Positions 45,439 to 58,299 of a DNA stretch of 64,000 nt are shown one piece after another. The stretch spans positions 2,478,501 to 2,542,500 of the forward strand of contig CANTUR010000057.1 in the NCBI GenBank assembly GCA_947683625.1, in the 5' to 3' direction. The position numbers and the translations under genes are program-made. Source of the stretch: Mallotus nudiflorus (lineage: Eukaryota; Streptophyta; Magnoliopsida; Malpighiales; Euphorbiaceae). Positions within the stretch are counted from its first letter, which is position 1. Each line of letters starts with the position of its first letter. A model generated the notes under the pieces. That model saw only the letters and a program-made list of their open reading frames with translations. It was not told the origin of the DNA and ran no database searches.

Positions 45439-48118
45439 TTTAATAAACTATAAAAATTGATGATGTAAATTAAAAAAAAAAAAGTTTTCAGCATCTCTCA
45501 ATTCACTAATATTTAATAAAATTTATTACTTATCCAAAGTGTACTTAATTTATAAATTATTAATTAAATTACTAGCATGCATCCGTGTTGACGTGTAATT
45601 CGTCCACTTCCTAATTAATTTTTAGTTCTATTCTTATATTAATTAGTAAATACTTGCAATAGCATAATAAAACATAATTCAACATTCAACATTTATGATT
45701 TTAATCTATGTTAGTAATTAATAATTTCAATTGTTTGAATTTTTTTATTTATATTCAAATTATAGTTTCACATATACCAATTGCTATTTTATACAGATCT
45801 AATTCGAATTATTATTGCTGTATGTCAATTTTGTTGGTTAAAATTGTTTTAGAAATTTTAATTTTTTTTAACAACTCATCCACTAATTGATTTAATATAA
45901 TAAATTACTAAAAAGGAAAAAGTATTTTCTCCACTAATGGATAAAGGACGGTGAGCATCTATGCTGAACAACTCTTTTTCTTTTCAGACTTTCATTGTAT
46001 AATCAAACATCAAAATACCTATCAAAGCCACATCGACAAATTTTTTTTCCCCTCAGATGTGGGAGTATATTCTCGGATCCTCATATTAATTTTTTTATTT
46101 AAATTAATAGTATTTAAAATTTATTAAACTTTCATTAATATAATTTAATTTGAATAAAACCATAAGACTGATAAAAATTTTCTAACTAATTTAATATGAC
46201 TGCATATATTATAATTTATATATGATACAATAACATCTATCAATTATCATTTAATTTTATTATGATTTAAATTAAACTATTAATTATATTTTGAATTATT
46301 TTGAAATTATTTTATGTTTTTGATACTTGTAGCTGGTTTTTTACATAGCAATATACATAAAAGTGATCATTCATCAATTAGTTGAATTTGTTTATTCTTT
46401 AATTAAATAGTTTTGGACTGTGACATGCATAACATTTATAAACTTATACACGTAGATTAACTTTTAGATGAAGACCTGATTTAACTTTTAAGGTTTATGG
46501 AATTATGTTTAATGAAGATGAGGATCACGTCTTTTTCAGAGTATGCTCTACAAAATTGCAATACTATTTCCAGGAAGCATCTTTGATAAATGTGTCGACA
46601 CTAATTTGTTTAGTCAATGTAATAAAATAAAATAAATACATCCTTTTTCATTTATTAATTTATTGTTTGAGGGACACATTTTGTCATATAAATGTAACTC
46701 AAATAAGTATTATATTACCAACTAGTAAAAAAAATTCATTATAAAATTACAAATTTAAATTTTAATTAATATTTACAGTTAGTGTGCAGTTTGGTGTTTT
46801 CTATTTATGAGAATCACAGAGTGAGCTGATCTTTTTGAGATCTCACATCAATTGTAGACTATATGTATTTAAGTTATATGAGTTAATAAATTTTTATAAA
46901 ATTGTAATGATTCTATGAGTGAATACATCTTATTCTAACTCAATATGTGTACATATTTTACACATATTTTGCAAGTATATTTTTTATAAAAATTATAATA
47001 GTGATTAATGTGTAAGTCATGGTTTGCAAAAATATTAATAATTATTATTATTTTTATAGTAGTGATTTCTTTTATTTCATGGGAGATAGAATTCATTGCT
47101 GATACATTTTAAGATGGAGAGGTTTTAGCGAATCAAAGAAAGTAGTTTAATCTTTTTTTTTTGTCCCTAGTGATGGAATTCCACTTGCTTATGTGGAAAG
47201 GGGAAAAACGTACGCAATGATGCAAAGGAATAGTCACTTCAAGCCATTGGAACATTGGACCAATTTTCCAAAGTAAAACCAAAAACCAGCAAACATATAA
47301 ACAAAATTCATTTATTTACCCAAAAAAAAAAGCAAAAAAGATATTGGACCAATTTGAATTCAAAAGTATAGAGAAGCAGCCAGAAAAAAAAAATCATAAT
47401 GTAAGTTTCAAGGATGCATGAATTCTTTTTCACCTCCAATTTCTCTAAAGATTTATTAATTAAAATGATGATCTCAATCACTATAAATTACAAGAGAATT
47501 TTATTTTAAAAAAAATTAATGTTAAAATAAACCTACCATAAAATAGCAATCCTTACATTTAATAATTAGTCAAGGTTTATAAAGAAAATTTATTTTTCAT
47601 TGGAGAAAAAAGAAAACACAGAGAATGAAAGTCTTATGAATAGACCTTGACAGTATATAATAACTCTTGAATGAAACACTGCTTGACAGTACAAACCCTT
47701 CATCATTTTGAAGGTAATTGATTATATATAGCAAAGCATTAATTAGATTTAACTACTTTCTCATTTTTTTTAATACATTTTACCGACCAAGAAATTTGTA
47801 AAAATTATTTGAAAGTGGTACGATGTGTATACTTATGCTTTATCAAATTCCAATTGCTCTATCATGTCATTTACAATTTCTTGACTTTGATGAGCCACCA
47901 ATTATTTTTTTTTTATTTTTTTTTATTTTTAATGGAATGAATGATAAAATTTGGTTATAACAAAATTCAAGTGGTTTTGCCTTATTTAGTTTCAGTTCAT
48001 TAGAGTAAAGCTAAAGAAGGTTTTTATGTTCCACGTGTCTTTTGTAGAGAAATCAACGTTGGAAGTTTATTTGGGAAAATAATTTCTTTTTTTTAAATGA
48101 TTAAATCTATCTGAATTA

Positions 48119-48405
48119 TAGGTTAATTATTAGTCTAATCCTAATTTTAAAATTGTATCAATTTGCTCTAATTTTGAGAGTTGTTCCAAATTTATCTAAA
48201 TGACATTAAGTTTATAACATATATGACTTGACAATCTAACATGACATAATAGTGGTTAATATAACAAAAAACTTAAAACTCACCTTATTAATTTTATCAT
48301 TAACTATAGACTAATTATCAATCTAACCCTAATTTTAAAATTATTTCAATTTGTTCTTTCAACTTTTTGAATTATACCAAATCTATCTAGAAGTTAATAA
48401 AGTTA
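48119..48405. repeat. Two diverged copies of an AT-rich repeat
   Basis: 48119-48215 and 48303-48405 share 'attattagtctaatcctaat', then 'tttaaaatt-tatcaattt-ctct' and 'ccaaat-tatcta'. The phrase is common in plant intergenic repeats. Confidence 0.6.
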
Positions 48406-48419
48406 TGCCAAATTGATTG

Positions 48420-48512
48420 TGTTAAGTGTACTACTTTTCAGGTTGGATTAAGGCATGTTTGTGGTGTTTATTATTTTATTTTTATTAGAATTCTTATTTT
48501 ATTTTATTTTAC

Positions 48513-48552
<40 letters not shown>

Positions 48553-48594
48553 TTACTATCATTTATTTCTTTGTGTAATTTGTTTTAATTATGC

Positions 48595-48640
<46 letters not shown>

Positions 48641-49721
48641 TTCAAGATTTAAGTCTCTTGATATAGAAATGGAAGAAGACATGCCATGGTGGGATACACA
48701 ATCATGAAGGAGACAACAATTACGAAGAAAACAACAATCATAGGAGACATGGAATGATAAAAAAGGACATAATCATAAAGGAAAAAAAAAAGAAAAAAGA
48801 AAATGAAAATCAAAGGAATTGTTATAAGATGTAGAGGAAATTCATTACGAAGAAGGACTTTTCATTAGTGAGAAGAGAAATTTATTGAGGCATTAAGATG
48901 GTAGAGCAAAGAAATTTGTTGAAGAAGAATTTCTAGAGAAGAGGAAGGGTTGAAATTAAGAGCTGAAAAGTAAGGGGTTTTTTCTTTCTCTCCTATTTAT
49001 TTTTCTAAGACTCTTTATATATTTTATTTTTGGATTTGAGAACATGATGAATATTATGTTTAGTTAATTTTATTTATGTTGGGGATTGCTAAACTTATTT
49101 TAATTTAAATTGATTCATATATTAATTTTTCATTTATATTGCATTAAGCATTCATTGAGCTTAATTGTTTATGATTGAGCCATTCATAATTGATTTTTTT
49201 TTAAGATTAATTATTGAGAAATATTAATCTTAATAGAAATATGAGTGCTTGATTAATTGATCTAAGTCTAGAGATAGCTTAAATTATTTTAATTTCAATT
49301 GGTTGTACTTCATGATTTATTTACTAAATTTGATTGGGTTTTAATTTAATGAGAATTAGTTAAAGCCTTTTCAATTGATAGAAATAAATTAAGTAATTTT
49401 TACTTGAAAAAGATTTATTACTACCTTTGAGATCCCTAGAATTGCAATAGAAAGAAAGACTAATTTCTTGAGTTTGGCTTAATTAAAATATAGTGATATC
49501 ATCCCTAACATCATTCTATCAATTGCTTATTAAAATTTATTTACTTGTTAAAATTTAAATTAATTGATTTTACTATTTAATTTCATTTTGGTTATTAAAT
49601 TTTGGCAATTATAATTCACATAATATTTGATTCTTAAACAAGTTAAAAACATTTGATACTTGTGGGATCGACCTGTATTTATTCTATATTACTTGATGAA
49701 CTTGTATGCTTGCGAGAAACA
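48420..49721 (+). repeat. 5' LTR region of an Athila-like element
   Basis: Lies directly before the primer site at 49723 and ends 'gggatcgacctgtatttatt...gcgagaaaca', a wording typical of Athila LTR ends. It contains a (TTA)n run (48513-48550) and an (AT)n run (48598-48639). The left limit is a guess, since the 3' LTR is not in the window. Confidence 0.5.
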
Positions 49722-49722
49722 A

Positions 49723-49740
49723 TGCGCCATTACTAGGGAT
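49723..49740 (+). promoter_or_regulatory. Decayed primer-binding site of the Athila-like element
   Basis: TGCGCCATTACTAGGGAT resembles TGGCGCCGTTGCCGGGGA, the usual Athila site. Confidence 0.6.
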
Positions 49741-49871
49741 TGAATAAGTTTAACAATATAATTGGTTTCATTTTACTTGATTTAAGTTATTTATGTTTTA
49801 AATTTGGACGTTTATTTATTTCTTTATTTTCTATTATTATTTAGTTTATTTTAATTAATTGTTTTGGTATA

Positions 49872-50950
49872 TGCATAATACTCGAAAAACAAGGACAAAT
49901 CCTCTCATTTTTATTCTAGAACTTGTACGATTTGAAAGAGAAAATAAGAGGCATTCTTAAGAGGAATCAAGCATAATCGCATAACAACAGGCAGAAGAAA
50001 GAGCACTTTTGGATTTTACCATGCCAGGTCTATATGGTATAAGGACAAGTATTGCTAAGCCAATAATCAACGCCAACAATTTCGAGATTAAACTAGCCTT
50101 ATTTCAATTGATCCAATCAAGTGTTCAATTTTATGGCTTGCCAAATGAAGATCCTAATGCTCATATTGCTAATTTTCTAGAGATAGGTGACCATTCAAGT
50201 ACAATGGGGTATCAAATGATGTTATACATTTGAGGCTCTTTCCATTCACATTAAAGGACAGAGCTAAAGTATGGTTGAACTCATAGCCACCAGTTTCAAT
50301 CACTATATGGGATTTATTGGCAAAAGCTTTTCTGGCAAAATATTTCCCATAATAAAAAACAGCAAAGATTATTAAGGATATCACCACCTTTTAATAATTT
50401 GACATGGAATCCTTGAGTGATGTGGAAAAGATTTAAAGAGTTGTTAAGGAGCTGTCCTCATCATGGTTTGCCAAGGGATGTGCTTATCAAAACTTTTTAT
50501 AATGGTGTTACTCGATCCACTAGAGACACTATTGATGTAGTAGCTGGAGGTTCTTTGATGCAGAAAATAGTTAGGGCTGCATTTTCACTTATGGAAGATA
50601 TGGCAAATAATAATTGTCTTTAGCCATTAGAGTGTTAAAATCCACCAAGGCAAAGAGGCAGAATTGGGGTAGACATGGTAATAGCCCTTTAAGCTCAGAT
50701 TGCTGCATTGACAAAACAACTTGACAACCTCACCAAAACAAATAATCCAGCCCCTTCAGGTGAAATTTTTAATTTATTGGGTTACTCTAATAATGAATTT
50801 GGTGTTTTTGATGCAATTATGGTGGGAGACAAATATCAAGAGCAAGTCAACTTTATTGGGAATCAGTTTTAAGGAAAAAAGGGTAAAAATCCATTCTCAA
50901 ACACTTACAATCCAAGATGGAGGAATCACCTAAATTTTTCTTAGAACAAC
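49872..50950 (+). pseudogene. Athila-like gag, broken
   Basis: From ATG 49872 the reading gives MHNTRKTRTNP, a stop, then KPIINANNFEIKLALFQLIQ, SSVQFYGLPNEDPNAHIANF, and after a frameshift near 50200 LRLFPFTLKDRAKVWLNS. 50417-50623 holds WKRFKELLRSCPHHGLPRDV, IKTFYNGVTRSTRDTIDVVA and ALMEDMANNNCL-like sequence. These blocks and their order are diagnostic of Athila gag. It would form the particle core, but stops and frameshifts make it inactive. Confidence 0.8.
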
Positions 50951-51471
50951 AATAACAATTACGTTCCTAAGGCTTTCAGGACAAAATGACAAAGCAAGCA
51001 CCTTTAGGTTTTCAACAACCTCAACAAGATCATATGGCCTGAATGGAAAATAAATTAGATAAATTTTTGGAAGCTATGTCTAATAAAATGATCCATCAAG
51101 ATGAAAATGAAAAATGGATGGAGGCAAAATTTAATTAGATATCTAAAAGTCATTCGTCTTTAATTCATAATATTGAGGTACAATTGGAACAAGTTGCTAA
51201 TGTAGTGGCACAAAGGAATTAAGGGAATTAAGGGAATTTACCAAGTAATACTAAGCCTAATCCAAAGGTGCAGCTAAAAGCAATTACATTAACAAGTGAC
51301 AAAGAGATAAGATCAGGAGATGAACTTAAGAAAGAAAAGGTTGCGACTCAAGAAAAGAAAATTCAGAATGATGAAGACGACTCTAAAGAAGGCAAGGCAC
51401 AACAAGCAAATGACAGTGAGGGGAAAAGCTATTGTTTATGCTAAATACACAAAACTATGAGACAAGGATGC

Positions 51472-51804
51472 CTTTTTTTGCCAAGATTGAAGAAGCCCAA
51501 TGATGAAAAGAGGTTTGCTAGATTTTTAAATACTTTAAAAAAGCTTGACTTTAATATTCCTTTTACTGATGCTCTTATAGATATGCTAACATATGCTAAA
51601 TATCTTAAAGGATATTATCACCAATAAAAGGAGATGGGATGACAACCAGACCGTGGAATTAACAAAGACATGTAGTTCCATCATCACTCGTAAAATACTA
51701 ACTAAATTAAAAGACCCAGGGAGTTTTACTCTTCCTTGTGTAGTTGGTGCTCAAGAATTTCCTAGATGTTTATGTGATTTAGGCATAAGTATTAACCTTA
51801 TGCA
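51472..51804 (+). pseudogene. Athila-like protease fragment, cut by an insertion
   Basis: Reads RFARFLNTLKKLDFNIPFTD, DMLTYAKYLKDIITNKRR, KILTKLKDPGSFTLPCVVGA and CLCDLGISINLM. Relatives continue after INLMP into the rest of protease and RT. Here similarity stops at 51804, where an Ogre-like LTR begins. The preceding 5 bp, ATGCA, is the predicted target duplication. Confidence 0.8.
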
Positions 51805-53616
51805 TGTCATAACTCAAATCTAACTGTCCCCAAAAAGGTCCAATGATGAAATGAATCCTTGAGATAACTAGAGTCTGCTCATTTGTAATACCTATTAAGT
51901 GCGTAACCTTAAAAACCTAATCGACCCCAATAGTGTGCAAAATCGATCATTGAACCATTAAGTTATGCTTAGACCTTACGAAATATGAATTATTGAAACA
52001 ATAAGAGATTTATTTTGAGAAAACCCCTCTTAAAGTATTTAGCTCATTAGGCCAGTGCGCATTTCGTTAGACCATGACCTAGCTTCGTGAAAAAATGAAA
52101 ATAAATTTTGATAAAACAAACTTTGAAAACACGTTTGGAAGGCTCTAAAACTTCTGAAAGTGGTCCCAGAATGGACTAACATAACCCAAGGATAAGCGCG
52201 TATAGCTGAAAAGTGTGTGTAAACACCCTTAGGTGTTATGTACTAAAATTGAGGCTAAATTTGGCAAAACGGACTCTAGAAATGTATTTGAAAGGCCAAA
52301 AAACCTTAAGAACAACATGCATAAAACTTGGGAAGAGCACGTAGAGCGAAGTGTGCATGGAAGTGCACATATGTGCACATGGCCATACGCTAAGTGCGTG
52401 ACCATATGCACATTGTGCACAACCATGAACACACTATGCACGACCACATGCACTTGGTAAGGGAGCAAGTAAACCCCTCTACACCCCATTTTAGAGGGGG
52501 GAGCAAGTAGAAACACACACACACACACACTAAAAAATTAGTCTAATCAAAGGTGTTGGAAACCCCTTTTTAGATAGTTTTTTGCTCTCCCACAACCTTT
52601 CCCTTAGGTTGTTAGATCCTTTTACTACCAAACCAAGCCTCATCTTTGTCAAAGCATGCTTCAAAGGTATAAAATCTAGCATCATTATGCTGTCATTTAA
52701 ACCTCTTGACAAGGAAAGCTTGATAATCTCTCAAAGCTAAAGCTTTAAAGCTCACATAAGCTTAGTCGAGTTTGAGAACCACATAATTATTTTAGCATGT
52801 TTATTTTACCATATTGCATTTTATTTTACTATCGCCAGCATTTGAGAGTACTATTGTGCTTGTGTGATGAGACTCGCAAAATTGCATGTTACGTGAATAA
52901 TATATGCTTTATTATGCTCATTTCACATCATTATTTTGCATAACCTATTTCTGAAGTCTTGAAATCACATTGTAAATACTAATAATGTGAAAAGTACATA
53001 TCTCAGAATAGAGTCATCATGCTCTCGGTCCAGTGATGACCTCTTTCATCCTTTATATTATCATCATACATCATATTAACATAAATAATCATTGCAAGCA
53101 TGAGCATCCCATCATTTATGAAATTGAGCAAGATGTGTGAATGATCGTGTTATTCTTGTAGATCAATCATGTTAGATTTACTTTTCTACAATCTTTTTCC
53201 TTTTTTATGTGTATTTTATCAAGAAAGTGACATAATAAAATTTTTAACTTTATTCTCTTATACTATCTGATGTATTGTGTGAATGCTATACAAATTGTCA
53301 TTACCAAAACTAGGGTGTTACGGTAGCTATACATCGAATATCATATAATGAGAAATAGTAAAAAAGTATATGTGATCCTCCAAACCTGAAAATCTCTACT
53401 GGGGGCAATATTCACTGAGTTACCCGATGTTGTCCCTCTTTTTTTCCTAATTTTCTAAAAATTGGGTGGCGACTCCATAAAATCAAAAGTGTCTCATCCC
53501 CTTGAGACCAATCCTTTGTCCTTATTCGGTAAAGTTGCCATGTCCCTTAGAAATAGAAATACCTACTACATTGTCCAACAAACAAACAACAAGCCTAAAA
53601 AGAGATAGGTCACTCA
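51805..53616 (+). repeat. 5' LTR (1.8 kb) of the Ogre-like element
   Basis: Starts TGTCATAACTC exactly where the Athila-like protease stops and ends CACTCA before the primer site. It contains a GTGCAC-rich palindromic patch (52335-52460), an (AC)n run (52514-52530) and a GGTGGCGACTCC motif at 53465-53476. A second copy is not in the window, so the start is inferred from the disrupted protein. Confidence 0.65.
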
Positions 53617-53619
53617 TAG

Positions 53620-53638
53620 TGGTGACTCCACAGGGGAC
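53620..53638 (+). promoter_or_regulatory. Primer-binding site of the Ogre-like element
   Basis: TGGTGACTCCACAGGGGAC closely resembles the TGGCGACTCCACTGGGGAC-type site of Ogre/Tat elements. Confidence 0.75.
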
Positions 53639-53639
53639 T

Positions 53640-54985
53640 TATAAGTAAGAGGGATTAACTCAAAAATGACTATTTCTCATTATGTAATACTCAATCATAT
53701 AGAGCGCCTCACCACTGCATTTGCACTATACCTCACACGTGTACCACTTATCCCTAAAAGCCTCGATAATACTAAATGACATCGCCACTATGATTCCACT
53801 CCAATCATAGGGCGACGAAGATACGATATTACCACCTTTAGTCTTTACTTGTGCATTCATCAGACTCATCTAACAAGATTTTATAACCCAAGTCCTTAAA
53901 AGGGACCGAGTTATCAAAAGAATGCTAGACTCACTGACTAGAGTTCATAACCCTAGTCATATAAGGGCATTCTCGCTAAAGGAACCCTTAGCCTTTCACC
54001 CTGACTCAGCTCATATAGATAAACCAATAGCAACATCCACTAGGATTCCACCAAGATATGCATACTATCCTCGTCCTAACACTATCTGTTTGACCTAATA
54101 TTCATAAATGACATGACCTTCCTAGTGTCTATCATCGAATGACATTATAATGCCAGTTTTCATAAAAAATTTATGCTCAGGACCACGTAATTTTCATTTA
54201 TTTTGTGTGAGCCCGAAACATGAGGAATGATAAGAATTATGTACCTCAGCTTGAATAGTCTATGCAAATTAACAAATAATGACATTCCTCAATGATGGAA
54301 TGTACGAGATGTTATCCATTTATCCTTATTATATCAAATGAATGGGTTAAGAACCTAACTAGTTTGTGGACCTTTATGTCAACAAAATCACATCATAAAC
54401 TATCAAATGATACTTTCGTGACTCATGGTAAACATATCGAATATTAATGTGGGGGCGAGAGTTGGGGCTCTCTATGATTAACCTTGGTCTTGTGCATATG
54501 GGCGAATGTAGGCTCTAGACATCTTTTGAAGCCTAATAATTGACCATCATATTGACATTATACCTTAAGCACATTTGAGTGTTATTCCTCAGTTTACCCT
54601 TTAGTTCTAACCAACATAAATTGAAACAACCTAGTTTCGAGAATGGAACCATAGTCCCCTAATGATTATAGGTTCAAAACCTACCTAGGGAAGAGACTGA
54701 ATGACCTTATATAGAAATAAGGTTGAAAGTGAGAGCTTTCTTGTGATTGGTTTGTTAACTATGTAGGAAAACTAACTAGCTTTAATCATGCATACATAAT
54801 ATACATGTAGATAGCACGTACTTACCATTATTTCTTACAAAAATAATCATTAGTCATTTGAGGAATTTGCATCCACTCCATACATACATGCTCACCCTTT
54901 CCTTTTGTAGGCACACGCCATGCATCATTCATGTAGCTAACCTTAATCAATGTAAAGGAATACGATATTCAAACATGAGTGATCA
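53640..54985 (+). other. Leader of the Ogre-like element
   Basis: About 1.3 kb with no frame I recognise. Long leaders before ORF1 are normal for Ogre-like elements. Confidence 0.5.
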
Positions 54986-54989
54986 CGTA

Positions 54990-56190
54990 ATTGAGTCTTC
55001 TCATTGAAGCAATGGAAAATTAAAAGTCAGGATCCAAGAACTGCTTAACAATGGCGTCATGGACGAAAACCCCTTTGCTCAAACCAGTATCACTAGAAAT
55101 TTCCTTTATAACCTTGACAAGGCTGATTGGAAAAGCCTATGACCATACAAAATGTTATACATTAAGACATTCCAGCATGTGCACCTCGACCGTGAACTCT
55201 TGAATGTTGTTATGTCATTTTGGGAACCTTAAGAGCACGTGTTTCAATTCAACACCACAAAATTATGCCCGTTATATAAAGAATTTAGTGCCATAATAGG
55301 GCAAATCCCCACGATAATTGAAGAAGTAGTCTTCACTAACCAAGACATAAAATACCTAGGGCTTGGGGTCTCTTTCATTGATCTAAGCTCATAAAAGCTT
55401 GATGAACTAGTCACCGAGTGCAAATGATTGATTCCTATGCAACTCCTGGCTGCCTGCACTACCAAGAAGATCGGTACTCTAATTTAGGCATGTCTCCTTA
55501 CGTGTTACCTCTTTATACAATACTTTACCATCTCGAATGATGGGCTATGAGATTATAGGATACTTCAGGTCATTGAAGGAATAGAATACAAAATGACTCC
55601 CTTACCATTGATCCTAGTGGAAAACATTCAAGGTTTGGATGACCTCAAAAATGAGAAAAGACCAAACTTCATTAGAAGTCCTCTATTGCTTCAAATATAG
55701 CTGCAAGAGAAGTTGAGTCTACTTAACAAACCTATAGGGAATTGGGTGAGATAACAACCCAGGAATCACTTGGAAAGACACATCAAGGACGTTAACGGGC
55801 ACTTAGCCTACATCATATCCCATGAGTGGTTCGAATGCTTGAAGGACACACTAGAATATCAAGTAAGATGGATGTACCCATAGTGGAAGTTGGGGCATAT
55901 GACTCTTTACATGTATGTTAACTACATACCAATATCAAGATTTAGGTCATGCACCCACTACTATCCAACAATAGTGAAGAGATAGTTTGGCAAGAAGCAA
56001 CACGTACCTTCTAAGCTTGTAGATTTCTTTGGTGGTAGGATACAACAAAGGCTTATGGATTACTTCAGAGTAACATGGAGGAGGAGAATCATCCACCAAT
56101 TTACCATTAGTATTGGGCACGATGTTACAGATGAAACATACAAGCAGTGGATGATTCAAAGATAGAAACATCTCTCAAGTCACTGATCTA
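54990..56190 (+). pseudogene. ORF1-like region of the Ogre-like element, broken
   Basis: Plus-strand reading gives HLDRELLNVVMSFWEP, then HVFQFNTTKLCPLYKEFSAI and IGQIPTIIEEVVFTNQDIKY. This resembles the FWDP...CF-F--LVPT-EEYS-L pattern of the extra ORF1 of Ogre elements and related plant proteins. Further on come MTPLPLILVENIQGLDDLKN and AYIISHEWFECLKDTLEYQV. ORF1 function is unknown. Several stops and frame changes are present. The match is from memory of the motif. Confidence 0.5.
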
Positions 56191-56308
56191 GAGAAAGTTT
56201 GCTGATTTAATTTCTTTTTCTTTGTTTGAACATGATGATGTAATGAATTCTAAAGTTGAAATTTGATTTTGATTACTTGTTTGTTGTCTTTCCTAATGGT
56301 AGTGTGCA

Positions 56309-57330
56309 TTGCATAATATATTTGACATTCATTCCATATGCACTGAATCATTTAACATTGGCATGGAATCTGAACCACGCATTTTGCAGATTTTGAAAGA
56401 TGTTACCCCTGAAGAGAGGAGAGAAATTGTAAAAATATTAATAAAATATTCAAAAGTATTTGCCTGGATGTGCAATAATATGCCTGGTATTGATAGAGAC
56501 ATTGCTCAACACTTCATTCCTACCAAAGAAGGGTGCAAACTAGTAAAGAAAAAACTGAGAAGACTCATACCAGAATGGGCCCAACTAGTGAAAGAGGACA
56601 TCGAGAACCATATCAAGTAAAAATTCTTAGAGACAGTAGACTATCTAAAATGGCTAGCAAATATGGTGCAAGTACCAAAGAAAGATAGAGTGGTTAGAAT
56701 CTATGTCAACTCTAGATATCTAAATAAGGCTTGCCCGAAGGATGACTTCTTACTACCCCACATAGACATACTAGTTGATAGCGCCGCCATATATTTAATG
56801 TACTCCTTCATGGATGGATTCTCTAGGTATAATTAGATCCTAATGGCCATTATCAATAAAGCAAAAACAACTTTCATAATAAAATAAGGTACTTACTACT
56901 ACAAAGTAATGCCTTTGGATTAAAGAATGTAAGGGCAACCTACTAGAGGATGGTAACTGCAATGTTCCTTAACATGATACATAAAGAAGTGGAGGTATAC
57001 ATCGACAACATGATGGTCAAGTCAAGAACCAAAGAAGAACACCCCTTTGATCTCAAAAAGTTCCTCAAAAGGGTAAAAAAGTACAATCTCAAGCTAAATA
57101 TAAAGAAATTCATATTCATGGTCACTTCAGGAAAAATGTTAGGGTATGTTGTTAGTCAGAATGGGATTGAAATGGATCCAGACAAAGCAAAAGCCATCAT
57201 AAAGATGCCAATGCCCAAAACAAAGAAAGAAATTAGAGGGTTTTTAGGGAAACTACAGTTCATCAACAGATTCATTGCAAAGTTGACAATAGTATGTGAA
57301 TTGATATTCAAGTTACTTATAAAAGATTAG
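56309..57330 (+). pseudogene. Reverse transcriptase of the Ogre-like element
   Basis: 56309-56620 reads VTPEERREIVKILIKYSKVF, AWMCNNMPGIDRDIAQHFIP and KKKLRRLIPEWAQLVKEDIE. Next are WLANMVQVPKKDRVVRIYVN, KACPKDDFLLPHIDILVD and MYSFMDGFSRYN, the palm. A frameshift lies near 56925. 56950-57330 then reads MIHKEVEVYIDNMMVKSRTK, the YxDD box with its second Asp changed to Asn, and GFLGKLQFINRFIAKLTIVC. Stops occur at 56618 and 56836. Confidence 0.8.
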
Positions 57331-58270
57331 TCGATTAAATGGAATGAACAATGTCAACTAGCATTTAACAAAATCAGAAGCTACCTAGCCAGCCCATCGG
57401 TTCTAAGACCACCTAAACGAGGGATACCTCTAACCCTATATATGGCCATCGAAGGGAATGCAATTGGCGCAATGTTAGCCCAAGACAGAGAAATAAAGGC
57501 AGAACATGCGATCTACTACTTAAGCAAGAAGACGCTGCCATATGAGGAGAATTACAGCCAGGTCAAATAGATATATCTAGCAATGGTATGGGTAATGAAG
57601 AAACTCATACGCTACTTTCAATCCTGCAGAATTTAGGCTGCGTCTAAAATGGACCCAATGAAGTACCTCTATGAACCTCTCTCTCTAGTAGGGAAACTTG
57701 CCAAGTGGCTTGTACTACTAATAGAATTCGACATGCAATATCTGACTAAGAAGGCAATAAAAAGGAGAGTAGTGGCTAAATTTCTAGCTCTCAACCCCAT
57801 TCCAGACTCAGGAGAAATCTAACTAGACTTCTCGAATGACCTTAGCTCAGCCATTGAGATCCAAAGATGGTGCATGTGCTTTAATAGAGTAGTTAATTAG
57901 TTTGACATAAGAGTCGATGTCATACTACAATCTCTAGAAGGTGAAGTAGTACCAATTGCTAAAAAGCTCGAGTTTAGAGTCACAAATAATGAAGCAGAAT
58001 ACGAGGCATACATGGTCGAAATAGAAGCACTAATAGCCCTGGATGTCATAGAAGTTAAAATCTTTAGAGATTCCATGCTAATAATCAATCATGCCATAAA
58101 AGAGTAGGAACTAAAAGAGTAGCACTTAAAGCCTTATTTGTACCACTTAAGGCTACTCACCATGTCCTTCCAAAAATCCAAATTCATTCATCTCCTCAAG
58201 AATCATAATGAGATGGCATATGCACTTGCTTCCCCAGTATCAGCATGGGTAAAAATTGTAGAATAGCAAA
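57331..58270 (+). pseudogene. Two RNase H domains of the Ogre-like element
   Basis: RT-linked domain: IKWNEQCQLAFNKIRSYLAS, PLTLYMAIEGNAIGAMLAQD (the active-site Asp position reads Ala-Ile-Glu), HAIYYLSKKTLPYEENYSQV, then KWLVLLIEFDMQYLTKKAIK. Second, archaeal-type domain: WCMCFNRVVN (Asp of the FDG motif is Asn), NNEAEYEAYMVEIEALIALD, IFRDSMLIINHAIKE, HLLKNHNEMAYALAS (ADALA is AYALA). Two RNase H domains in tandem are a Tat-lineage mark. Both are damaged. Confidence 0.75.
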
Positions 58271-58299
58271 GATAGAAATAGCTGAAAAGCCTTGGTTCT

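Larger units (their letters stand above)
45071..48100. other. AT-rich upstream DNA of the GLR gene
   Basis: No gene recognised. It contains two long (TA)n arrays (45166-45221 and 45384-45436), a copy of the intron repeat (46080-46225), and a block at 46325-47790 whose pieces recur in order at 5278-5480, 21780-21930 and 26845-26900. Open frames are at most 60 codons (45708-45890). Confidence 0.6.

Noticed and set aside
48455..48652. 65-codon frame with Leu and Tyr-Ile runs
   Set aside because: Made of (TTA)n and (AT)n microsatellites in an LTR.
52229..52528. 99-codon minus-strand and 75-codon plus-strand frames in the Ogre-like LTR
   Set aside because: Generated by the palindromic GTGCAC-rich patch and AC repeat; mirror frames on both strands.
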